A DNA stretch of 64,000 nucleotides from Streptomyces violaceoruber (GTDB lineage: Bacteria; Actinomycetota; Actinomycetes; Streptomycetales; Streptomycetaceae), in the NCBI GenBank assembly GCA_000720805.1, contig JODI01000002.1:179971-243970 (forward strand). Direction: 5' to 3'. A program made the position numbers and the translations under genes. Shown here in pieces: positions 1 to 8,224 of the stretch. Each line of letters starts with the position of its first letter. The stretch's first letter is position 1. The notes under the pieces are model-generated. The model saw only the letters and a list, made by a program, of their open reading frames with translations. It was not told where the DNA came from and made no database searches.

Positions 1-318
1 GCGGACGACCTCGCCGACCGGGTCGGGCAGTGCGACGACGTCCCGTACGTCGGAGGCGATGGCCCGCACCCGCTCCGGGGTCAGGGTCAGCCGGTCGATG
101 ATCGCCTCGCTGGTGCCGGCCTCGCGGGCCTTGGCGATGTCCTTGGCGTTGGCCTCGACGATTTCGCTCGTACGGACCTCCAGCGCGTCCGCGATGGCGA
201 GCAGCGCGTCGTCCTTCTCGGCCCGCGGGAGCGGCGCGAGGTCGGCGGCGGCGGCCTTGGCACGGTAGGCGGCCCGGGTGACCGGGGACATGGAGTCGTA
301 CGGCGAGAGCGTGGTCAT
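1..318 (-). CDS. proA: Gamma-glutamyl phosphate reductase, N-terminal part
   Basis: First 106 codons of ProA; the gene runs off the left edge. ProA reduces gamma-glutamyl phosphate to glutamate semialdehyde with NADPH, the second step of proline synthesis, in the cytoplasm. The visible part has the family's N-terminal helical region, with [18 protein letters not shown] at about residues 53-70, followed by [12 protein letters not shown]. The start is the ATG at 318; the frame stays open to base 1. It lies about 800 bp downstream of proB on the same strand, separated by one small unknown gene, so the pair is close but not directly adjacent. The active-site cysteine lies outside the window. Confidence 0.93.
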   Translation of the reverse strand, partial: MTTLSPYDSMSPVTRAAYRAKAAAADLAPLPRAEKDDALLAIADALEVRTSEIVEANAKDIAKAREAGTSEAIIDRLTLTPERVRAIASDVRDVVALPDPVGEVVR

Positions 319-436
319 GAGGGAAGCCTAGTGCGCCTCAGGGGTGCGTCCAGCGGTCATCCCACAGCACGAGACAGGCCCCGCTCGGGCGCGGACCGCT
401 CCACCGGACCGCGCGGATGTTCCGGAACCGGACCGC

Positions 437-922
437 TCAAAAGGGGTGCACGCCCACCGGGGTCGCGGGCGCCGGGCCGTACCCCTCGGAGATGCGCTGG
501 TGGTAGGTCTGGCGGTCGATGACCTCCAGGCCGACGATCTCCCACGGCGGCAGTCCGGCGGTCTGCCGGTGCTCGCCCCACAGGCGCAGGGCGACGGCGG
601 CCGCGTCGTGCAGATCGCGGGCCTCCTCCCAGTACCGGATCTCTGCGTGGTCGTTGGCGTATCTGCTGGTCAGGAGGAAGGGATGGTCGTGGGCCAGCTG
701 TTCGAGGGCACGCCGGACCTCCGCGAGCGGGGCCTCCTCGCCGGAGACGCTCAGGGTGACGTGCCACAGCCGGGGCAGGTCCTCGGGTTCGCCCTCGTAG
801 CGGGCGCCGGCCGCGACGCTCGTCAGAGCACGCTCCTCGCCCACCGCGCGCGAAGCCCCTGCGGCGCCACCGCCGCCACCGCGGGACGTCGCTACCCCTG
901 TCCCAGGGCGCACTCGTCTCAC
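437..922 (-). CDS. Conserved hypothetical protein between proA and proB
   Basis: A 161-residue protein of unknown function. The start was placed at the GTG at 922 because AAGGAGG sits about six bases upstream; an open frame continues further upstream (to 1033) but has no ribosome binding site and reads as non-coding. The N-terminal 40 residues are Gly/Arg-rich and probably disordered. From about residue 45 the composition becomes that of a folded soluble domain (LPRLWHVTLSVSG, LRLWGEHRQTAGLPPWEIV, DRQTYHQRISEGYG). No signal peptide or membrane helix is seen. It shares strand and neighbourhood with proA and proB, but nothing in the sequence ties it to proline synthesis. I do not recognise a family. 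Confidence 0.75.
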   Translation of the reverse strand: MRRVRPGTGVATSRGGGGGAAGASRAVGEERALTSVAAGARYEGEPEDLPRLWHVTLSVSGEEAPLAEVRRALEQLAHDHPFLLTSRYANDHAEIRYWEEARDLHDAAAVALRLWGEHRQTAGLPPWEIVGLEVIDRQTYHQRISEGYGPAPATPVGVHPF

Positions 923-1112
923 GACGGCCTCCTTCACGGCACGGAACGACCCCGGGGGTCGGTCGGAATGTGTCCCTGAGACAAAGTTGAGCAGGCCGCA
1001 CGGGCTCATGGGGCGGTTTTGCGGAACGTCCACCTCAGGGCGACGACCTTGCCAGGTCGTTCACCCCGTTTTCGGGTGTCGCGTGCCGTGATCACGGCTG
1101 CGGGAACACCGA

Positions 1113-2240
1113 TCACGGCTCCAGGAGCACCAGGTCGTCCCGGTGAACGACCTCGCGCTCGTACGCCGGGCCCAGTTCGCGGGCGAGTTCCCGGGTGGAG
1201 CGGCCGATCAGCCGGGGGATCTCCTTGGCGTCGAAGTTGACCAGCCCGCGGGCCACCGCGTGCCCCTCGGCGTCGCGCAGTTCGACGGGGTCGCCAGCGA
1301 CGAACTCGCCCTCGACGGAGGCGATCCCGGCCGGCAGCAGCGACTTGCGCCGGTCCACGACCGCCTTCACCGCGCCGTCGTCCAGCGTCAGCGAGCCCTG
1401 CGGGGTGGAAGCGTGCTGCAGCCACAGCATCCGGTCGGCGGAGCGCTTGTCGGCGGGGTGGAAGTAGGTGCCGGTGTCGCCGCCGGACAGCGCCTCGGCC
1501 GCGTGGACCGCGCTGGTGAGCACCACGGGGATACCGGCGGCGGCCGCGATCCGGGCCGCCTCGACCTTGGTGACCATGCCGCCGGTGCCGACGCCCGCCT
1601 TCCCGGCGCTGCCGATGTCCACCCCGCTCAGGTCGGACGGTGTCCGCACCTCCGCTATCCGCGAGGTTCCCGGCTTGCTCGGGTCGCCGTCGTACACGCC
1701 GTCCACGTCGGACAGCAGGACCAGGAGGTCGGCGTGGACGAGGTGGGCGACGAGGGCGGCGAGGCGGTCGTTGTCGCCGAAGCGGATCTCGTCGGTGGCG
1801 ACGGTGTCGTTCTCGTTGACGATCGGGAGCGCGCCCATCGCCAGCAGTTTGTCGAGGGTGCGCGAGGCGTTGCGGTGGTGGGCGCGGCGGCTCATGTCGT
1901 CACTGGTCAGCAGCACCTGGCCGACGCGCACGCCGTAGCGGGCGAAGGAGGCGGTGTAACGGGCCACGAGCAGGCCCTGGCCGACGCTGGCGGCGGCCTG
2001 CTGGCGGGCGAGGTCCTTGGGGCGGCGGCGCAGGCCCAGCGGGGCGAGCCCGGCTGCGATGGCGCCCGAGGAGACCAGCACGACCTCCCGCTCGCCTCCG
2101 CTGCGGCTCTTGGCGAGGACGTCGACGAGCGCGTCGACCCGGTCGGCGTCCAGGCCGCCGGCGGCGGTGGTCAGCGACGAGGAGCCCACCTTGACGACGA
2201 TCCTGCGGGCCTCGCTCACGGCCTGCCTTGCCCCTGCCAC
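1113..2240 (-). CDS. proB: Glutamate 5-kinase
   Basis: ATP-dependent phosphorylation of glutamate, the first and feedback-controlled step of proline synthesis. The amino-acid-kinase domain carries VVKVGSSSLT near the N-terminus, SSGAIAAG, NENDTV, the substrate-binding DNDRLAALV, DVDGVYDGDP and GTGGMVTKVEAA. The C-terminal roughly 100 residues (from about GSLTLDDGAVKAV) fit a PUA domain, giving the long two-domain form. The chosen start is the GTG at 2240 (VAGARQAVSEARR) preceded by GAGGGG. A further GTG at VSEARR is possible, and an upstream ATG at 2303 looks too far out. About 330 bp of non-coding DNA separate it from the glycosyltransferase upstream. Confidence 0.95.
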   Translation of the reverse strand: MAGARQAVSEARRIVVKVGSSSLTTAAGGLDADRVDALVDVLAKSRSGGEREVVLVSSGAIAAGLAPLGLRRRPKDLARQQAAASVGQGLLVARYTASFARYGVRVGQVLLTSDDMSRRAHHRNASRTLDKLLAMGALPIVNENDTVATDEIRFGDNDRLAALVAHLVHADLLVLLSDVDGVYDGDPSKPGTSRIAEVRTPSDLSGVDIGSAGKAGVGTGGMVTKVEAARIAAAAGIPVVLTSAVHAAEALSGGDTGTYFHPADKRSADRMLWLQHASTPQGSLTLDDGAVKAVVDRRKSLLPAGIASVEGEFVAGDPVELRDAEGHAVARGLVNFDAKEIPRLIGRSTRELARELGPAYEREVVHRDDLVLLEP

Positions 2241-2571
2241 GTGCTGTCCGTCCCCTCGCGTCACTCCGGGTGCCCCGCCCGCAATGTACGCGAAGGGGAC
2301 CACTCACGCGCGTCGGTTCCAGTCCCCGGACAGCACGTGACAGGGGCCGGCGGCGGCCGTCCCGTCGGCTTCCGGTCACGCGCGTGTCGTCCCGTGGCCG
2401 GCGGGCGTCGACCCGGTCTTCCGTCATGCGACGACTTCGGGGTGACCGCCGCACGTCTCCCCCGCCGACGGCTCCCGGCGACGACGCTCCGGCGGCGGCC
2501 CTGTGGTCGGCGGCGCGGGAGCGCCGGGCCCGGACGGCGGAGCGACGGGCCGCGGGGCTTCCCGGTCGGCG
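2241..2571. other. Non-coding gap upstream of proB
   Basis: 331 bp between the end of the family-2 glycosyltransferase and the start of proB. I see no convincing gene: frames open here lack the third-position bias and ribosome binding sites of neighbouring genes. It must contain the proB promoter, but I could not pick a confident -35/-10 pair. A CACGCGCGT-type word occurs twice (around 2304 and 2377), without clear meaning. Confidence 0.5.
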
Positions 2572-3861
2572 TCAGGTGGTCGCGGGCGCGCCGGGGTCCG
2601 TCGCCGCCTCGCGCTGAGACAGGCCATGGATCGGCTCCTTTGCCGCCGCGGCTCGCTCCCTCGGCGGATTCGGGCGAGGGAACAGCGTGCGGCGGACCTT
2701 GCGGGCCGCGCCGCGGAGGAACGCGTCGAGGGGGGCCTCGCGGTAGCCGGGGAAGGCGCGGGCCTCGCGGGGGTCGGCGAGGTAGACCGCGTCGGGGATG
2801 TCCGCCGCGCGGTCGCGGAAGTGGGGATAGGCGAGGTAGAGGCGGCGGCCCTTCTTCTCCAGGACGGCGGGCGCCTCCTTCTTGGCCTTGACGAACGCCA
2901 CCACGTCCATGAGGAGGTCGGGCCGTTCGGCCGCCACGAGGTGCAGCCGCAGCCGCTCGTCGACCTTGAGACGGCGTGCGACGTCCTCGTTCCAGTAGGC
3001 CTCCATCAGCGGCCTCGCAAGATCGAACTTGTTCCGGCGGATCTCCTCGCTGTCCGTGAGGAACTTCGGCCCGAACTGCGGGAGCAGCGTCACCAGGAAG
3101 GGGCGGACCATCAGCACGTCCCGCTTCGGACCCGGCGGAAGCAGGTCCGCGAGCAGGGTCATCAGGGCGCGCGCGGAGTCGAAGCGCAGGGTGTAACTCC
3201 CGCTCCTCGTCACGTGCTTGCCGTCCTCGCGGCCCACCAGGTAGTAGCAGGTGCGGTCGGCGAGCACGGACACGCCGTTCGCCCGCAGATACGCCTCCAT
3301 CGTGAACAGCGCGTCCTCGCCGGTCCACAGGGACTCGTCGAAGCGCATGCCGTGCCGCTCGATGAGCTCGCGGCGGAACAGTTTCTGCGCACTCAGGGTG
3401 AACTTGATGTTGGAGGAGAAGACGTCGGTACGTTTCAGCGTCTTGTCCCACATCGACCGCGGCGCGCTGCGGTTGACGCCCTCGACCTTGCCCAGGACGA
3501 CGTCCGTGCCGTTCTCGTCGGCCATGGCGATCATGCGCTGCAGGGCCTCGGGGCCGAGCCGGTCGTCGGCGTCGAGGAAGAAGACGTAACGCCCCCTCGC
3601 CCTGCCGAGACCGACGTTGCGGGGGCCGCTGGGGCCGCCGGAGTTGGCCTGGCGGATCACGGTGACCGGCATGGGGGCGCGGGCGGCGAACTCCTCGAGG
3701 TACTCGCCGGTGCCGTCCGTCGAACCGTCGTCGACGGCGATGACCTCGATGCGCGTGCGGTCGACGGTCTGTGCCTCGACGGATGCCAGGCAGTCGACCA
3801 GATACGGCATCGCTTCGTACGCCCCGATGATCACGGTCACATCAGGCTGCGCAACGGTCAC
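2572..3861 (-). CDS. Family 2 glycosyltransferase
   Basis: A 429-residue GT-A glycosyltransferase. The N-terminal half has the family-2 signatures: VTVIIGAYEAMPYLVDCL, VIAVDDGSTDGT (nucleotide-binding DDG), NSGGPSGPRNVGL and the metal-binding FFLDADDRLGPEA. The C-terminal half (from about residue 230) is less conserved and ends in a basic, Pro/Ala-rich tail. No membrane helix is evident, so it probably acts on the cytoplasmic face. The start is the GTG or ATG-equivalent codon at 3861. It lies downstream of the TagF-like gene, separated by a strong hairpin, and resembles the larger transferase at 13058-15055. Inference: it decorates a wall teichoic-acid-like polymer. The donor sugar and the acceptor cannot be read from sequence. 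Confidence 0.85.
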   Translation of the reverse strand: MTVAQPDVTVIIGAYEAMPYLVDCLASVEAQTVDRTRIEVIAVDDGSTDGTGEYLEEFAARAPMPVTVIRQANSGGPSGPRNVGLGRARGRYVFFLDADDRLGPEALQRMIAMADENGTDVVLGKVEGVNRSAPRSMWDKTLKRTDVFSSNIKFTLSAQKLFRRELIERHGMRFDESLWTGEDALFTMEAYLRANGVSVLADRTCYYLVGREDGKHVTRSGSYTLRFDSARALMTLLADLLPPGPKRDVLMVRPFLVTLLPQFGPKFLTDSEEIRRNKFDLARPLMEAYWNEDVARRLKVDERLRLHLVAAERPDLLMDVVAFVKAKKEAPAVLEKKGRRLYLAYPHFRDRAADIPDAVYLADPREARAFPGYREAPLDAFLRGAARKVRRTLFPRPNPPRERAAAAKEPIHGLSQREAATDPGAPATT

Positions 3862-4024
3862 TCTTCTCCCCTTGTCACGGAAAATTTCCCCCGTATCGCC
3901 TCATCGGCAAGCTGGTAGACGGCCGGCCAGGGGAAGCGGTTGCCTCTTCACCAGGTGCTCGTGAGCCATTTCACATGGTGAATCGACAGGTTGCGGGTAA
4001 GGACGGACGCCCTTACATACGCAC

Positions 4025-4068
4025 CAGGACCCGGTTTTCGAGGATCACTCCTCGAAAACCGGGTCCTG
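4025..4068 (-). terminator. Strong intrinsic terminator after the TagF-like gene
   Basis: Perfect 20-bp inverted repeat (4025-4044 and 4049-4068) with a 4-base loop TCAC, just past the stop of the TagF-like gene at 4086. The stem contains a central GGTTTTCGAGGA block. There is no long T run, as is usual for Streptomyces terminators. Confidence 0.85.
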
Positions 4069-4085
4069 AGGGGAAAAACGCGGGG

Positions 4086-6293
4086 TCAGCCCGCCGTCAC
4101 ACCGTCCGCCTCGCCCGCCGCCGACGACGGCGAGCCCGGCGCGGGCACCGCGTTCATCAGCTCGGCCTGGGCTTCCGCGGCCTCCGTGGCCGCCTCGGCC
4201 GCTCCGGCGTCCACCTCTCCGGCGTCCACCACCGCTCCGACCGCCATCCGGGCCTCCTGGCCGGCGTTGCGCGTCTCGGCCTTGATCGCGAGGTTCGCCA
4301 CCGCGGTGTTGAACTGCTCGATGGAGGGCGGCTCGTCCGGGCCCAGCAGGTACTGCTTCAGTTCCTTGCGGTCCTCGGCCAGCGGGTCGGCCGCCGGATC
4401 ACGGACCGCGTCCAGCAGTGCGCCCAACTCGACCGCGTTGTTGGAAAGGATCACCGCGGCGCGTACGGCCGTGTTCTGCCGCTTGAACTCCTCCGCGCCG
4501 ACCTCGGCGGAGTCCGTGACCGCGTACGGCTTGCCGCTGGCGATGAAGTCGGAGACCACGCTGGAGATGTCGGAGACCATCGCGTCGGACACGTTGAAGC
4601 AGTCGTACAGGCGCGGCTCGGCGCCCGCGATGACCCGGTGCTCCCAGGCGGGGAAGGACCGCCAGTACATGTCGTTCCACTCGGCGCGCAGCCGGGCGAT
4701 CTCCTCGTGCTTCTTGACGTCGACCACGCCGTCCCGGGTGGCCTCGGCCTCGTCGCCCTTCTCGCCGCCCTTGCCGACCAGCTCGGCGATCCGGGCCTCG
4801 ATCCGGGCCAGCTCCGCCTTGGCCTGCTCGTGGGCGGCCGCGTCGGTCGTGAAGCGCGGGTCGGCGGCACGCTGGGTGGCGGCCTTCTCGACCAGGGCGG
4901 TGATCCGCCGGTGAGCGGCGGAGGCCTGCGCGCTGACGGTGCCGGTGAAGGGGTGCGGCTTGTACAGGACGCGGACCGGCGGGTCGGCCTTCACCAGCTT
5001 CTTCACGATGTTCTCGCCGGCCAGCACGATCGAGGTGTTGCCCGGGTTGTCGTCCCAGCCCTCCCAGGTGGGCGCGTACAGCACCGTGGGGCACCGTTCG
5101 TCGGCGGCCCCGCCGCGGGAACCCTCGCGCCCCTCGGCCGCGCTCTGCCAGGTCTGGATCGGCGCCAGTTGGGGGCGGCCGACCTCGACGATGTCCTCGT
5201 CGCGGACACCGACGTCGGCGATGGCGTAGCGGTCGCGGCCGGCGCGGCCGGCGGTCCACACCTCGTCGTACACCTTGCTGTACGGGTTGACGCTGGCCAG
5301 CTTGTCGCTGTCGCCGTGGCCGATGAAGACGTGCTTCATGGTCGGCACGCGCAGCATGTGGATGTTCTTGCCGACGTTCGCCGCGTACAGCGTCACGCGC
5401 ACGGTGGACAGGTCCATGTTCATCAGGTGCACCCCTCCGGGCACGCAGATGACGGGGACCGTGGTGGGCGCCAGGTTCTGCAGTATGACCCGCTCACGCA
5501 GGATGACCAGCGGCCTGGAGTCCAGTTGCTCCATGGTCTCCAGCCACATGTTGACCTGGTAGGCGGAGTCCTTGGAGCCGGAGAAGTACAGCACCGTCTC
5601 CGGCTTGTACTCGCCCAGCCAGTCGTCGACCGCGGACAGGACCTTCGTGGCGTTCGGCGGGATGTTCGCGCCGCGCACGTACGGCATCAGCGCGAGGACG
5701 TACAGGGAGCCGAGGGCCAGCGTGATTCCGATGCCGACGAAGCCGACCAGGGCGGAGTCCAGCTCCGCGGCGAGGAGTATCCCGACCACGGCCGCGAGGT
5801 CGATGTGCAGCATCTTCTCCGCGGACCGGTTGAGCAGGCCCTGCGGCGGGGCGTCCGGGATGCGGATGCGGGAGGCCAGGTCGACGTTGCGGGTGGCGAC
5901 CGGCATGCGGCGGCGGTTGCGGATCAGGGTCACCAGGGCGCCGTGCGGGGCCTGGAGGCCGTAGAACGCGATGAAGCAGGCGGTCGCGCCGTAGAAGACC
6001 AGGCTGTCCGAGAGATCGAGGCGGGCCAGCAGCAGGATCAGCAGGAGCTGTCTGATCAGGAAGCGGATCGACAGGCCTGCGCGCACCTTGCTGAGGCGGT
6101 TGATCAGATAGCTGCCCTTGCGGTGCAGATAGTGGTCCGCCAGGTACGTCACGGCGGTCGCGGCCGCGAAAGCGGGAACGCTCGGGACGAGCGCGGCCAG
6201 CATGAGGCAGGGATAGCCCAGCATCATGAGGACCGCCGCGGCCAGCTCGGCCGCGCTGCCCACCCGGGCGACGCGAATAGCGGTGGTTATCAC
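4086..6293 (-). CDS. CDP-glycerol glycerophosphotransferase family (TagF-like) membrane protein
   Basis: A 735-residue protein. The N-terminal roughly 210 residues contain several hydrophobic segments (for example residues 15-50, 75-115, 160-195). The rest resembles the TagB/TagF GT-B transferases that polymerise polyol phosphates: HVFIGHGDSDKLASVNPYSK, TVLYAPTWEGWDDN, VLYKPHPFTG and DISSVVSDFIASGKPYAV. Between KPHP and the DISSVVSDF motif sits an insertion of about 100 residues that is highly charged and predicted coiled coil (ARIEARIAELVGKGGEKG), which I do not know from TagF proteins. The C-terminus is an Ala/Glu-rich tail. It lies next to a CDP-ribitol synthase fusion, so CDP-ribitol is a plausible donor (inference). 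Strong hairpins bound it on both sides. Confidence 0.85.
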   Translation of the reverse strand: MITTAIRVARVGSAAELAAAVLMMLGYPCLMLAALVPSVPAFAAATAVTYLADHYLHRKGSYLINRLSKVRAGLSIRFLIRQLLLILLLARLDLSDSLVFYGATACFIAFYGLQAPHGALVTLIRNRRRMPVATRNVDLASRIRIPDAPPQGLLNRSAEKMLHIDLAAVVGILLAAELDSALVGFVGIGITLALGSLYVLALMPYVRGANIPPNATKVLSAVDDWLGEYKPETVLYFSGSKDSAYQVNMWLETMEQLDSRPLVILRERVILQNLAPTTVPVICVPGGVHLMNMDLSTVRVTLYAANVGKNIHMLRVPTMKHVFIGHGDSDKLASVNPYSKVYDEVWTAGRAGRDRYAIADVGVRDEDIVEVGRPQLAPIQTWQSAAEGREGSRGGAADERCPTVLYAPTWEGWDDNPGNTSIVLAGENIVKKLVKADPPVRVLYKPHPFTGTVSAQASAAHRRITALVEKAATQRAADPRFTTDAAAHEQAKAELARIEARIAELVGKGGEKGDEAEATRDGVVDVKKHEEIARLRAEWNDMYWRSFPAWEHRVIAGAEPRLYDCFNVSDAMVSDISSVVSDFIASGKPYAVTDSAEVGAEEFKRQNTAVRAAVILSNNAVELGALLDAVRDPAADPLAEDRKELKQYLLGPDEPPSIEQFNTAVANLAIKAETRNAGQEARMAVGAVVDAGEVDAGAAEAATEAAEAQAELMNAVPAPGSPSSAAGEADGVTAG

Positions 6294-6379
6294 GGAGAAC
6301 CTGCTCTGGGAGGGGTGCCGGTTGCCATTGCCGAAAAGGTCCGGAGAACGGATTGTGAAGACTCCTGGAATTTACGGAC

Positions 6380-6426
6380 TCAGGCCCCTGCGGATGCGCC
6401 GGAAACGGGCATCCACAGAGGCCTGA
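6380..6426 (-). terminator. Intrinsic terminator after the CDP-ribitol synthase gene
   Basis: Arms 6380-6397 and 6409-6426 pair along 18 bp. In the minus-strand RNA the two non-Watson-Crick positions become G-U wobbles, which indicates selection for this transcript orientation. It begins 25 bp past the stop at 6452. Confidence 0.75.
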
Positions 6427-6451
6427 ACAACAGAGAAATATTCGCTCGCGA

Positions 6452-7951
6452 TTATGCCACGCCGTCCTGGCGGTCCAGGACACTGGCCAGGGCCGCGTCG
6501 AAGCCGGACGCCTGGCCGGCCGACGCCGTCGGGTCCTGCTGGCGGACGTCGATGACGTGCCCGGTCAGCTCGGACAACAGCACGTCGAGCGAGGTGCGGG
6601 CCACCGCCTCGGAGGACAGCAGGCTGCCCGCGGGCTCCTGCCCGAAGGCCTTGGTGCGCATCGGCGTGGCGGTGCGCTCCGGGTTGATGCAGTTCACCCG
6701 GATGCCGTCACCGGCCCACTCGTCGGACAGGGCCTGGGTGAGGTTCACCATGGCGGCCTTGGTCGAGGAGTAGAGGCTGTACTCGGCCCGGCCGCGGGTG
6801 TAGCTGCTGGAGGTGTACAGCAGCAGCTGCCCCTTGGTCTCGGACAGGTACTTGTACGACGACCGGGCGATCTGCACGGGGGCGAGGTAGTTGACCTTCA
6901 GCGCTTCCTCGATGGTCGCGTTGTCGGTCTCGGCGAGCTTGCCGATGCGCAGCACACCGGCGGTGTTGACGACGTAGTCGATGCGCCCGGTCTCGGCGTA
7001 CGCCTTGGACAGGGCGTCGTCGACCTCCTCCGGGTTCTCGACGTGGGTGCCGGTCGTGGAGCGGCCCAGCGCGTACACCTTCGCGCCGTAGGACTCGGCG
7101 AGTTCGGAGATGTCCTTGCCGATGCCGTACGAACCGCCGAAGACGACGACCGTCCTGCCGGTCAGCAGCTGGCGGTAGGCCTCCTCGCCGTTCTGCTCCG
7201 GTGCGGCGGTCGAGGCCAGCTGGAACAGCTTGTCGGCGATGAAGACGTCGACCGGCTGGGTGACCTTCATGTTGTACTCGTCGCCGGCCACGACGTGGAT
7301 CGGCACGTCCGGCAGGTACTTGAGCACGACGGAGCAGTCGTCCGTGGCCTGGAAGTTGGGGTCGCCGGCCGCGACCTCGTAGGCCCGGCGGATCGTGGAC
7401 AGCTTGAACGCCTGGGGCGTCTGGCCGCGGCGCAGCCGGGAGCGGTCCGGGATCTCGGTGATGAACTCGCCGTCGTCGCCGTGCTTGCGCGTGACGATGA
7501 TGGTGTCCGCGGACGGGATGGCGACGTCGACGGCCTGGTAGCGCTCCAGCGCGATGACGCAGTCGTCGATGACGCGCCGCGACAGCAGGGGGCGTACGGC
7601 GTCGTGGAACAGGACGTTGCGGTCCTCGCCGTCGGCCAGCCCCTCGCCCAGGGCCGCGATGGCGCGCTCGGTGGTCTCGTTCCGGGTGGAGCCACCCTCG
7701 ATGATCTTCTTGACCTTCTGGAACCCGGCCTTGGCGACGATCTTCTCGATGTCGGGAACGTAGCCCGGCGCCATCAGCACGATGATGTCGTCGATCGAGT
7801 CGGCCTGCTCGAAGGTGGTCAGCGTGTGCTCGATGACCGCCTTGCCGGCGATCTTCAGAAGCTGCTTGGGGATCGACAGACCCACGCGCTGGCCGGTGCC
7901 ACCGGCCAGGATCACTGCGGTGGTACGGGGCTTGTCTATGCGCTGTGACAC
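6452..7951 (-). CDS. Bifunctional ribitol-5-phosphate cytidylyltransferase / ribulose-5-phosphate reductase (IspD-like + SDR fusion)
   Basis: A 499-residue two-domain protein. Residues about 8-235 are an IspD/TarI-type cytidylyltransferase: AVILAGGTGQRVGLSIPKQL, LFHDAVRPLLSRRVIDD and RSRLRRGQTPQAFKLSTI. Residues about 260-480 are a short-chain dehydrogenase: VVVFGGSYGIGKDISE for nucleotide binding and the catalytic YSSTK in AEYSLYSSTKAAMV. The same domain order is known in the Haemophilus Acs1/Bcs1 enzymes, which reduce ribulose 5-phosphate and activate the product as CDP-ribitol; that assignment is by architecture. The start is the GTG at 7951, with AGGTAGG eight bases upstream; the frame stays open to 8062 without a better start. 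MEP-pathway IspD proper is normally a stand-alone protein, so I do not call this ispD. Confidence 0.87.
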   Translation of the reverse strand: MSQRIDKPRTTAVILAGGTGQRVGLSIPKQLLKIAGKAVIEHTLTTFEQADSIDDIIVLMAPGYVPDIEKIVAKAGFQKVKKIIEGGSTRNETTERAIAALGEGLADGEDRNVLFHDAVRPLLSRRVIDDCVIALERYQAVDVAIPSADTIIVTRKHGDDGEFITEIPDRSRLRRGQTPQAFKLSTIRRAYEVAAGDPNFQATDDCSVVLKYLPDVPIHVVAGDEYNMKVTQPVDVFIADKLFQLASTAAPEQNGEEAYRQLLTGRTVVVFGGSYGIGKDISELAESYGAKVYALGRSTTGTHVENPEEVDDALSKAYAETGRIDYVVNTAGVLRIGKLAETDNATIEEALKVNYLAPVQIARSSYKYLSETKGQLLLYTSSSYTRGRAEYSLYSSTKAAMVNLTQALSDEWAGDGIRVNCINPERTATPMRTKAFGQEPAGSLLSSEAVARTSLDVLLSELTGHVIDVRQQDPTASAGQASGFDAALASVLDRQDGVA

Positions 7952-8224
7952 AGGTTGACCTACCTTGGGGCGACAGGGAACGGGGAAATGGTCCCACTCC
8001 TGGTTACCGCAGTGCAAGGTGAGCGCCGTTCGCCGCATATGTGCGCGCAACCTGTCATTCATCTTCCACCGCTGGTGACAGCGGTAGCCCGTGCCACCCC
8101 GGGAAGCCTACAGCCCATCCGTCGCTGTGAGTAACTCCACAGGCATCCGCCATCGCTGAGCGTGACGCCCAGCGAGGGCGGAGTCCTCTGCCTCGCTACT
8201 TCGTCCGCCTCTGCCTCATCCGCG

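Noticed and set aside
1085..1098. The self-complementary word GCCGTGATCACGGC after proB
   Set aside because: As a hairpin it would give only a five-base stem; too weak to call a terminator and no known operator.
3975..6773. A long plus-strand frame of about 930 codons
   Set aside because: Antisense to the TagF-like gene and it crosses two strong terminators; its product is Gly/Arg/Val-rich without domains.
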